A DNA stretch of 64,000 bases from Mycobacterium sp. 852002-50816_SCH5313054-b (GTDB taxonomy: Bacteria; Actinomycetota; Actinomycetes; Mycobacteriales; Mycobacteriaceae): contig NZ_LZIC01000141.1 in assembly GCF_001667185.1 (NCBI RefSeq), positions 1 to 64,000 of the forward strand, read 5' to 3'. Made by a program: the position numbers and the translations under genes. This document shows positions 57,929 through 64,000 of the stretch, piece by piece (position 1 is the first letter of the stretch; every line of letters begins with the position of its first letter). The notes under the pieces are model-generated. The model had not been told where the DNA came from. It made no database searches and worked only from the letters and a program-made list of their open reading frames with translations.

Positions 57929-59233
57929 TTGGCCACGGTGTGGGACTTCGAAACGGACCCGGAATACCAGGCGAAGCTGGACTGGGTCGAAAAATTCATG
58001 ACGGACGAACTCGAACCGCTCGATCTCGTCGCCCTCGACCCGTATGACAAAAAGAACGCCGAGATGATGGCCATACTGCGGCCGTTGCAGCAGCAGGTGA
58101 AGGACCAGGGACTATGGGCCGCGCATCTGCGGCCCGACCTCGGCGGCCAGGGCTTCGGTCAGGTCAAGCTCGCGCTGCTCAACGAGATCCTCGGGCGCTC
58201 CCGCTGGGCGCCGTCGGTCTTCGGCTGCCAGGCGCCGGACTCCGGCAACGCCGAGATCCTCGCGCTGTTCGGCACCGACGAGCAAAAGGCGCGCTACCTG
58301 CAGCCTCTGCTCGACGGCGAGATCACCTCGTGCTATTCGATGACCGAGCCGCAGGGTGGTTCGGACCCAGGGCAGTTCGAAACCGCCGCGACCCGCGACG
58401 GCGACTACTGGGTGATCAACGGGGAGAAGTGGTTTTCCACGAACGCCAAGCACGCATCGTTCTTCATCGTCATGGCCGTCACAAACCCCGAGTCGCGCAC
58501 CTACGACAAGATGTCGTTGTTCATCGTTCCGGCCGAGACCCCGGGCATCGAGATCGTGCGCAACGTGGGCGTGGGTGCCGAATCGTCAAAGCGTGCCAGC
58601 CACGGCTACGTCCGCTACACCGATGTCCGGGTTCCCGCCGACCACGTGCTGGGTGGCGAGGGCCAGGCGTTCATGATCGCTCAGACCCGACTGGGGGGCG
58701 GCCGCATCCACCACGCGATGCGCTCAATCGCGTTGGCGCGCAACGCCTTTGATATGATGTGTGAGCGCGCGGTGTCGCGGAAGACCAGGCATGGCCGACT
58801 GTCCGATTTCCAGATGACCCAGGAGAAGGTCGCCGACAGCTGGATCCAGATCGAGCAGTTCCGGTTGCTGGTGCTGCGCACCGCATGGTTGATCGACAAG
58901 CACCACGACTACCAGAAGGTGCGGCGCGACATCGCGGCGGTGAAGGTCGCGATGCCCCAGGTGCTGCACGACGTCGTGCAGCGGGCCATGCACCTGCACG
59001 GCGCGCTCGGCGTCTCCGACGAGATGCCGTTCGTCAAGATGATGGTCGCCGCCGAGTCGCTGGGCATCGCGGACGGAGCCACCGAGCTGCACAAGATGAC
59101 GGTGGCGCGCCGCACGCTGCGCGAATACCAGCCCGTGGCAACGCCTTTCCCGTCTCAGCACATACCGACCCGGCGCGCCGAAGCCCAGGCCCGCCTGGCC
59201 GAGCGCCTCGAACACTCGATCGCCGAGTTCTAA
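57929..59233 (+). CDS. fadE1: Acyl-CoA dehydrogenase FadE1
   Basis: 434 residues from the TTG at 57929; a GTG at 57938 is also possible, and homologs start near WDFETDPEY. It has the acyl-CoA dehydrogenase fold, with flavin motif SMTEPQGGSDPGQ (about residues 142-154) and C-terminal MHLHGALGVSDEMPF and ATELHKMTVARR. It resembles the ACAD10/11-like subgroup together with FadE2. Expected reaction: acyl-CoA to enoyl-CoA. Orthologous to Rv0131c, convergent with the htdZ gene. Confidence 0.92.
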   Translation: MATVWDFETDPEYQAKLDWVEKFMTDELEPLDLVALDPYDKKNAEMMAILRPLQQQVKDQGLWAAHLRPDLGGQGFGQVKLALLNEILGRSRWAPSVFGCQAPDSGNAEILALFGTDEQKARYLQPLLDGEITSCYSMTEPQGGSDPGQFETAATRDGDYWVINGEKWFSTNAKHASFFIVMAVTNPESRTYDKMSLFIVPAETPGIEIVRNVGVGAESSKRASHGYVRYTDVRVPADHVLGGEGQAFMIAQTRLGGGRIHHAMRSIALARNAFDMMCERAVSRKTRHGRLSDFQMTQEKVADSWIQIEQFRLLVLRTAWLIDKHHDYQKVRRDIAAVKVAMPQVLHDVVQRAMHLHGALGVSDEMPFVKMMVAAESLGIADGATELHKMTVARRTLREYQPVATPFPSQHIPTRRAEAQARLAERLEHSIAEF

Positions 59234-59248
59234 CGCCGAGCCGTCGTT

Positions 59249-59280
59249 CGCGACACATAAACGTCCGCGACGACACGCCG
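59249..59280. repeat. 32-bp dispersed repeat, copy 3, within a directly repeated frame
   Basis: One base differs from 18176-18207. This copy lies between convergent fadE1 and htdZ and is flanked by a 12-bp direct repeat (CGCCGAGCCGTC at 59234-59245 and 59318-59329). Confidence 0.7.
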
Positions 59281-59282
59281 GA

Positions 59283-59305
59283 AAACGCAGCAGTAGTTGC
59301 TGTTT
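59283..59305. terminator. Hairpin between fadE1 and htdZ
   Basis: CAGCA (59288-59292) and TGCTG (59298-59302) pair around five bases, extended by AAA and TTT at either side with a small bulge. The placement between two convergent stops suits a two-way terminator. Confidence 0.5.
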
Positions 59306-59327
59306 CGCGGTTACCAGCGCCGAGCCG

Positions 59328-59783
59328 TCAGGAGATGTAGCGGACGATACTTTCGGCCACACACGCCGGCTTGGCGGCACCCTCGATCTCGACGGTGGTC
59401 GACACGGTCGCCTGCACGGCACCGTCGCCGAGGTCGTCGACCTTGACCAGCGAGCTTTGCGCGCGCACCCGCGAGCCGACGGGCACCGGCGCGGGAAAGC
59501 GAACCTTGTTGAGGCCGTAGTTGATTGCCAGTTTGATGCCGTTGACGGTGTACATCTCGTGCTGCAACCGCGGCAGCAGCGCCAGGGTCATGAAGCCGTG
59601 GGCGATGGTCGTGCCGAACGGACCGGCCGCCGCCCGTTCCGCGTCGACGTGGATCCATTGGTGGTCGCCGGTCGCGTCGGCGAACAGGTTGACGTCCTCC
59701 TGGGTGACGGTCACCCAGTCGCTCTGCCCGATCTGTTCGCCGGTGGCGGCGGCGAGGTCGGCCACTGAATCGAAGGTGCGCAT
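59328..59783 (-). CDS. htdZ: MaoC-like (R)-hydratase HtdZ
   Basis: 151 residues from the ATG at 59783 with a GAGGAGA ribosome site. Single hotdog with the hydratase-2 motif FADATGDHQWIHVD holding the catalytic Asp and His, then GFMTLALLPRL and INYGLNKVRFPAPVPVGSRV. It hydrates trans-2-enoyl-CoA to (R)-3-hydroxyacyl-CoA. Orthologous to Rv0130. It is convergent with fadE1, so the pair could act in sequence on acyl-CoAs. Confidence 0.95.
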   Translation of the reverse strand: MRTFDSVADLAAATGEQIGQSDWVTVTQEDVNLFADATGDHQWIHVDAERAAAGPFGTTIAHGFMTLALLPRLQHEMYTVNGIKLAINYGLNKVRFPAPVPVGSRVRAQSSLVKVDDLGDGAVQATVSTTVEIEGAAKPACVAESIVRYIS

Positions 59784-59878
59784 TGGTTCTCCTCGGGGTG
59801 CTGACGATGCCCGCATGCACCCTATCGGAGCCGCATCGTGGCCGTTTCGCGCGCCGCTGCGCGGGAAGCCTGAAACCC

Positions 59879-60049
59879 ATGCCGGAAAACAAGGGCCACA
59901 GAGCCGAGGAAGACGTAGAACCCGAAGTGCACGAGGCTCGATCGCGCGCCTCGGAGGGCGAGGACGGCTCGTACGTCGGGGCGAGCGGTCCCGACGACGC
60001 CATCGATGCCGGCGAAACGGGCGCCGAAGCCCGCAGCCAACGAGGGTGA
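59879..60049 (+). CDS. Small acidic protein, 56 aa
   Basis: The ATG at 59879 has GGGAAG 10 bases upstream. The product is Glu/Asp/Ala/Gly-rich, hydrophilic and probably disordered (EEDVEPEVHEARSRASEGED). There is no known domain. A weak SigF-like arrangement (GTTT-N15-GGGAAG) overlaps the ribosome site. It resembles in character the acidic protein at 53212. It may be a spurious ORF. Confidence 0.45.
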   Translation: MPENKGHRAEEDVEPEVHEARSRASEGEDGSYVGASGPDDAIDAGETGAEARSQRG

Positions 60050-60172
60050 GGCCACACACACCCGGCCGATCGAGACTGCGTCCAGCGCTACCCGGACCCG
60101 GAAATACGCACTCTGTGCGCAGGCTCGGCGCCGTCAGCGCGGGCTCGGCCCCGCTTAGCGCAAGATGACGGT

Positions 60173-60670
60173 GTGAGGCTGCTGCTGATCGCCGACACCC
60201 ACATTCCCCGGCGCGCCCGCGACCTGCCCGCGCGGGTGTGGGGCGAGGTTGCCGACGCCGACGTCGTCGTGCACGCCGGCGACTGGGTGTCGCCCGATTT
60301 GTTGGACGCGCTTCAGGCCAGGTCCGCGCGGCTGGTCGGGTGCTGGGGAAACAACGACGGGCCGGCATTGCGGGCGCGGCTGCCCGAGCGTGCCGACGCC
60401 ACGCTGGACGGACTGCGTCTGACCGTGGTCCACGAGACGGGGGCCGCGGCCGGACGGGATGGGCGGATGTCGCGGCTCTACCCCGACAGCGACGTGCTGG
60501 TGTTCGGCCACAGCCACGTCCCCTGGGACACGACGACGGCAACGGGCCTGCGCCTGCTCAATCCGGGATCGCCGACGGATCGCCGCCGGCAACCGCAGTG
60601 CAGCTACATGACTGCCCGGGTGTTAAACGGGGAGCTGGCGGACGTCGTGCTGCATTTGCTCGATAAGTAG
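60173..60670 (+). CDS. YfcE/MJ0936-type metallophosphoesterase
   Basis: 165 residues from a GTG. The metal-binding motifs are Asp8-Thr-His10 (IADTHIP), GDWVSP, GNNDG and GHSHVP. The small size is typical of YfcE-like phosphodiesterases with a binuclear metal centre that hydrolyse phosphodiester model substrates; the physiological substrate is unknown. It lies ahead of the MarR-ABC operon on the same strand but 56 bp apart. Confidence 0.9.
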   Translation: MRLLLIADTHIPRRARDLPARVWGEVADADVVVHAGDWVSPDLLDALQARSARLVGCWGNNDGPALRARLPERADATLDGLRLTVVHETGAAAGRDGRMSRLYPDSDVLVFGHSHVPWDTTTATGLRLLNPGSPTDRRRQPQCSYMTARVLNGELADVVLHLLDK

Positions 60671-60726
60671 CGGGGAGCTAGCCCCTACACAGCCTGCACC
60701 CACATTTAGCTCGTAAACAGAGGTAT

Positions 60727-61188
60727 ATGGCTGCGGCGACCTTGGGCACGGATCTGGTCAGCGAGGTTTTCGGTGTCGTCGGCAGGTTTCGCCGGCAACT
60801 TCGCCGGTCGGCCGGTCGAGGGCTGGATTCCGCCCAGCTCAGCGAGGCGCAGGCGGAGCTGCTGTGGCTCGTCGGCCGGCGACCGGGGATCTCGGTCAGC
60901 GTCGCCGCCGCGGAACTCGGCCTGGTGCCCAACACGGCGTCGACCCTGGTTTCCAAGCTGGTCGGCAACGGCTTTCTCATCCGGACCGTCGGCGAGGCGG
61001 ATCGTCGGGTCGGCCAGCTGCGGCTCGCCGAGCCCACCCAGCAACTCGTCGACGCGTCTCGGGCCGCGCGGCGGGCGTTGCTGTCGGACGTGCTCCGCGA
61101 ACTCGACGACGACCAAATCGAATCCCTCACAAAGGGGTTGGAGGTCCTTGACACGATGACCCGACGACTACAGGAGCGGCGATCATGA
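60727..61188 (+). CDS. MarR family regulator
   Basis: 153 residues. Winged helix: LSEAQAELLWLVGRRPGISVSVAAAELGL, the recognition helix with PNTASTLVSKLV, and the wing TVGEADRRVGQLRL. Its stop overlaps the ABC ATPase start (ATGA), so it is the first gene of an exporter operon and its probable repressor. The inducer is likely the exported compound. Confidence 0.9.
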   Translation: MAAATLGTDLVSEVFGVVGRFRRQLRRSAGRGLDSAQLSEAQAELLWLVGRRPGISVSVAAAELGLVPNTASTLVSKLVGNGFLIRTVGEADRRVGQLRLAEPTQQLVDASRAARRALLSDVLRELDDDQIESLTKGLEVLDTMTRRLQERRS

Positions 61189-62006
61189 GCGAACGACTGC
61201 CGATGGCGATCGACTGCCAGAACCTGTCCTACCGCTACGGCCAATTCACCGCGGTCGACGACGTGACCCTGCAAGTCCGGCCCGGCGAGACCATGGGCCT
61301 GCTCGGGCCCAACGGCGCGGGAAAGACGACGCTGGTCCGCCTGCTCACCACGCTGGCGCCGGTGCAGCAGGGCGAACTACGCATTTTCGGGATGGACGCC
61401 CGCGATCAGACCGTCGACATCCGCAGCAACATCGGTTATGTCCCGCAACAACTCTCGATCGAGCCTTCGTTGACCGGTCGGCAGAACGTGCAATGGTTCG
61501 CGCGGCTCTACGGTGTGCCGCGGGCGTGCCGGGCCGACCGGGTCGACCAGGCGCTGGACGCCATGGAGCTGCTCGACGTAGCCGACCGGCGGGCGGGAGC
61601 CTATTCCGGCGGCATGGTGCGCCGCCTCGAGGTGGCCCAGGCGCTGGTGAACCGGCCGTCGCTGCTGGTGCTCGACGAACCGACCGTCGGGCTGGACCCG
61701 ATCGCCCGCGACGGCGTCTGGCGGCAGGTGCGCAGCATGCAGGCCCAATTCGGCATGACCGTGCTGCTCACCACCCACTACATGGAAGAGGCCGACGCGC
61801 TGTGTGATCGGGTCGCGCTGATGCACCGAGGTGAGTTGCGCGCCGTGGGCACGCCCGCCGAGCTGAAATCACAGGTGTCGCCCGGCGCCACGCTCGAGGA
61901 TGTGTTCCGCCACTACGCGGCATCCGATCTCTCCGACCAGTCGCAAGCATCCGTGTCTTTCCGTGAAATCCGTTCCAGCAGAAAGGTTGCCAGCCGTGCC
62001 AGTTGA
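61185..62006 (+). CDS. ABC transporter ATP-binding protein, DrrA-type
   Basis: 273 residues. Walker A GPNGAGKTT (residues ~43-51), Q-loop with YVPQQ, signature AYSGGMVRR, Walker B LLVLDEPTVGLDP and the H-loop TTHYMEEAD. A C-terminal tail of ~40 residues follows. It powers export by the ABC-2 permease encoded next. The pairing with MarR and permease is typical of drug or lipid exporters. Confidence 0.94.
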   Translation: MSERLPMAIDCQNLSYRYGQFTAVDDVTLQVRPGETMGLLGPNGAGKTTLVRLLTTLAPVQQGELRIFGMDARDQTVDIRSNIGYVPQQLSIEPSLTGRQNVQWFARLYGVPRACRADRVDQALDAMELLDVADRRAGAYSGGMVRRLEVAQALVNRPSLLVLDEPTVGLDPIARDGVWRQVRSMQAQFGMTVLLTTHYMEEADALCDRVALMHRGELRAVGTPAELKSQVSPGATLEDVFRHYAASDLSDQSQASVSFREIRSSRKVASRAS

Positions 62007-62823
62007 TAGCGTCCGCAACGCCCCCGCGGCCACCCTGGTTCGCGCCCCGCGCGGATGGCAACGGGTCCAGACAACCCTGGCGCGCGTCGGCGCGTTCGCC
62101 ATCGTCGAACTGCAGAAGCTGCAGCAAGACCGGACCGAGCTCGTCACCCGGATGGTGCAGCCCGCGCTGTGGCTGCTGATCTTCGGCACAACCTTCAGCA
62201 AGCTGCACGTCATCCACACCGGGCCGGTGTCCTATCTCGCCTTCCTGGCGCCGGGGATCATCGCCCAGTCGGCGTTGTTCATCTCGATTTTCTATGGGAT
62301 ACAGATCATTTGGGATCGGGACGCCGGAGTGCTGGCCAAGCTCATGGTGACGCCGGCGCCGGCATCCGCGCTGATCACCGGGAAGGCGTTCGCGGCCGGA
62401 GTGCGGTCGGTCGCCCAGGTCGTCGGCGTGCTGGCGCTGGCTTATCTGATGAACGTCGGCCTGACCGTCAATCCGCTGCGGATCCTGGCGGCGATGGCCG
62501 TGGTCATGCTCGGCGCGGGGTTCTTCGCCTGCCTGTCGATGACCCTGGCCGGCCTCGTCCTCAGCCGCGATCGCCTGATGGGCATCGGGCAAGCCATCAC
62601 CATGCCGTTGTTCTTCGCGTCCAACGCGCTGTACCCGGTCGACGTGATGCCCGCCTGGCTGCACGCGCTGAGCAAGGTCAACCCGCTCAGCTACGAGGTG
62701 GACGCGCTGCGGGCGCTGTTGATCGGCACCCCGTTCAATCCGGCCGATGTCGTGGTGTTGTTGGTCGCCGCGGTGGTCGGAATCGCCACGGCCTCAACGC
62801 TTTTGCGCCGACTCGTCGCCTAG
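61996..62823 (+). CDS. ABC-2 type permease
   Basis: 275 residues from a GTG at 61996, overlapping the ATPase gene by 11 bp. There are about six membrane helices (AFLAPGIIAQSALFISIFYG, VGVLALAYLMNVGL, MAVVMLGAGFFACLSMTLAGL). The segment FASNALYPVDVMPAWLHALSKVNPLSY is the conserved ABC-2 loop. It completes the exporter in the plasma membrane. The substrate is unknown. Confidence 0.92.
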   Translation: MPVDSVRNAPAATLVRAPRGWQRVQTTLARVGAFAIVELQKLQQDRTELVTRMVQPALWLLIFGTTFSKLHVIHTGPVSYLAFLAPGIIAQSALFISIFYGIQIIWDRDAGVLAKLMVTPAPASALITGKAFAAGVRSVAQVVGVLALAYLMNVGLTVNPLRILAAMAVVMLGAGFFACLSMTLAGLVLSRDRLMGIGQAITMPLFFASNALYPVDVMPAWLHALSKVNPLSYEVDALRALLIGTPFNPADVVVLLVAAVVGIATASTLLRRLVA

Positions 62824-63008
62824 TTGTCGCCTGCGCTCGTCGTGACCTGAATGTGACGATTCCGGGCCGAGGCCCAATCGTTAACCAACCGCGATCTAGC
62901 ACCGCGGCCGCGACAGGCGAATTACGTCCTCCCCCTGTGTTTCACTGCGCTGGCGAACAGATTCGTCCGCGTCATGCGGCAGATGAAAGTTGGGATGGGT
63001 AGAGAGCT

Positions 63009-64000
63009 ATGTCGTTCTTCGAAGAGGTACGGAAGTTGCGTGGCGCAGCAGCGAGTGCGCCGCGCCGGCTGGCTATCGCCGCTGTTGGGGCCGCCCTGCT
63101 GTCCGGCCTGGTCGCCACCGGCTGCGGCTTGGCCACCGCGGGGGCGTTCTCGAAGGCCGGTCTGCCAGTGGAATACCTGCAGGTGCCGTCGCCGTCGATG
63201 GGCCGCAACATCAAGGTCCAATTCCAGGGGGGCGGACCGCACGCGGTCTATCTGCTCGACGGCCTGCGGGCGCAGGAGGATTACAACGGTTGGGACATCA
63301 ACACCCCGGCCTTCGAGGAGTTCTACCAGTCCGGCCTGTCGGTGATCATGCCCGTCGGCGGCCAGTCCAGCTTCTACAGCAACTGGTACCAACCGTCATC
63401 GGGCAACGGCCAGAACTACACCTACAAGTGGGAGACGTTCCTGACCCAGGAAATGCCCGCGTGGCTGCAGGCCAACAAGCAGGTGTCGCCGTTCGGCAAC
63501 GCCGTGGTGGGCCTGTCGATGTCGGGCGGCTCGTCACTGATTCTCGCGTCGTACTACCCGCAGCAATTCCCCTACGCCGCTTCACTTTCGGGCTTCCTCA
63601 ACCCGTCCGAGGGCTGGTGGCCGACCCTGATCGGTCTGGCGATGAACGACTCGGGCGGCTACAACGCCAACAGCATGTGGGGCCCGTCCTCCGACCCGGC
63701 GTGGAAGCGCAACGACCCGATGCTCCAGATCCCCCGGTTGGTCGCCAACAACACCCGGATCTGGCTCTACTGCGGTAACGGCACACCCAGCGACCTCGGC
63801 GGCGACAACATGCCGGCGAAGTTCCTGGAGGGCCTGACGCTGCGGACCAACCAGCAGTTCCAGAACAGCTACGCGGCCGCGGGCGGTCGCAACGGGACGT
63901 TCAACTTCCCGGCGAACGGGACCCACTCGTGGCCGTACTGGAACCAGCAGCTGGTCGCCATGAAGCCCGACATCCTGCAGGTGCTCAACGCCGTCAACGC
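63009..64000 (+). CDS. fbpC: Mycolyltransferase antigen 85C (FbpC), C-terminus cut by the window edge
   Basis: 330 complete codons are present; about ten C-terminal residues and the stop lie outside. A ~45-residue signal peptide (RRLAIAAVGAALLSGLVATG) is followed by mature Ag85: FSKAGLPVEYLQVPSPSMGR, the nucleophile Ser in GLSMSGGS, the Glu region and the catalytic His in NGTHSWPYW. It transfers mycolic acid from trehalose monomycolate to arabinogalactan or to make trehalose dimycolate, and binds fibronectin. Orthologous to Rv0129c. A Cys in the signal (VATGC) replaces Gly-rich sequence of the M. tuberculosis protein. Confidence 0.97.
   Translation, partial: MSFFEEVRKLRGAAASAPRRLAIAAVGAALLSGLVATGCGLATAGAFSKAGLPVEYLQVPSPSMGRNIKVQFQGGGPHAVYLLDGLRAQEDYNGWDINTPAFEEFYQSGLSVIMPVGGQSSFYSNWYQPSSGNGQNYTYKWETFLTQEMPAWLQANKQVSPFGNAVVGLSMSGGSSLILASYYPQQFPYAASLSGFLNPSEGWWPTLIGLAMNDSGGYNANSMWGPSSDPAWKRNDPMLQIPRLVANNTRIWLYCGNGTPSDLGGDNMPAKFLEGLTLRTNQQFQNSYAAAGGRNGTFNFPANGTHSWPYWNQQLVAMKPDILQVLNAVN

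Noticed and set aside
1..64000. CRISPR arrays, insertion sequences, tRNA or rRNA genes
   Set aside because: No regular repeat-spacer series, transposase motifs or cloverleaf or rRNA sequence was seen. Small dispersed repeats are the only repeated DNA.

Overview
The window is high-GC mycobacterial chromosome, most likely from a slow-growing non-tuberculous Mycobacterium. Diagnostic genes include a PE_PGRS gene, three PE proteins with C-terminal serine-hydrolase (PE-PPE) domains, antigen 85C (fbpC), F420-dependent LLM oxidoreductases, an exported Fgd2-type enzyme, PtpB, a WhiB protein and three mycobacterial-type SAM methyltransferases. Read right to left, the backbone follows the gene order I recall for M. 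tuberculosis Rv0129c to Rv0161: fbpC, htdZ, fadE1, fgd2, the Rv0133 acetyltransferase, ephF, a TetR, cyp138, msrA, Rv0138 to Rv0149, PE pair, ptpB, fadE2, pntA/B, Rv0158, PE3/4, Rv0161. Accessory blocks interrupt this order. No rRNA, tRNA, insertion sequence or CRISPR array was seen.

Layout. 1-540: 5' part of a PE_PGRS gene. 780-7392: a lipid- or polyketide-type catabolic cluster (DUF427 protein, acyl-CoA dehydrogenase, LLM oxidoreductase, two thioesterases, SRPBCC protein, SMP-30 lactonase, TetR). Four copies of one 26-bp motif lie in front of its transcription units. 7475-12238: FAD-linked oxidase, WhiB, SDR, DapB-like reductase and an alpha/beta hydrolase. 12372-24942: PE-PPE hydrolases around the proton-translocating transhydrogenase operon, fadE2 and ptpB. 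23974-30277: quinone oxidoreductase/SDR/aldehyde dehydrogenase genes and three tandem methyltransferases. 30360-40551: regulators, pirin, ClC channel, Dps, DNA glycosylase, small SnoaL/DUF427 proteins, msrA, cyp138 with its TetR, and a Mop-domain protein. 40670-44596: an accessory island with an orphan membrane protein, a decayed MFS transporter and a three-gene nitrile hydratase/thiocyanate hydrolase-like operon. 44728-53180: ephF, sulfotransferase, TetR, DUF1214 protein, and a desaturase-reductase unit with a divergent TetR. 53212-57856: stress genes (hemerythrin, Mn catalase, GAF-ANTAR). 57929-64000: fadE1, htdZ, phosphodiesterase, MarR-ABC exporter and fbpC.

How the genes fit together. 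Most encode lipid handling: acyl-CoA dehydrogenases, thioesterases, hydratase, SDRs, desaturase, mycolyltransferase and PE hydrolases. Redox supply and stress defence make up the rest (transhydrogenase, MsrA, Dps, Mn catalase, hemerythrin). Regulation is visible in the DNA: SigF-type promoters (GTTT-N15-GGGTAN) precede dps, hemerythrin and Mn catalase, and clear inverted repeats lie next to several TetR genes. The strongest candidates for undescribed biology are the four-copy motif regulon at the left end and the NHase/SCNase-like operon with a metal-binding-looking N-terminus at 42662-44596.
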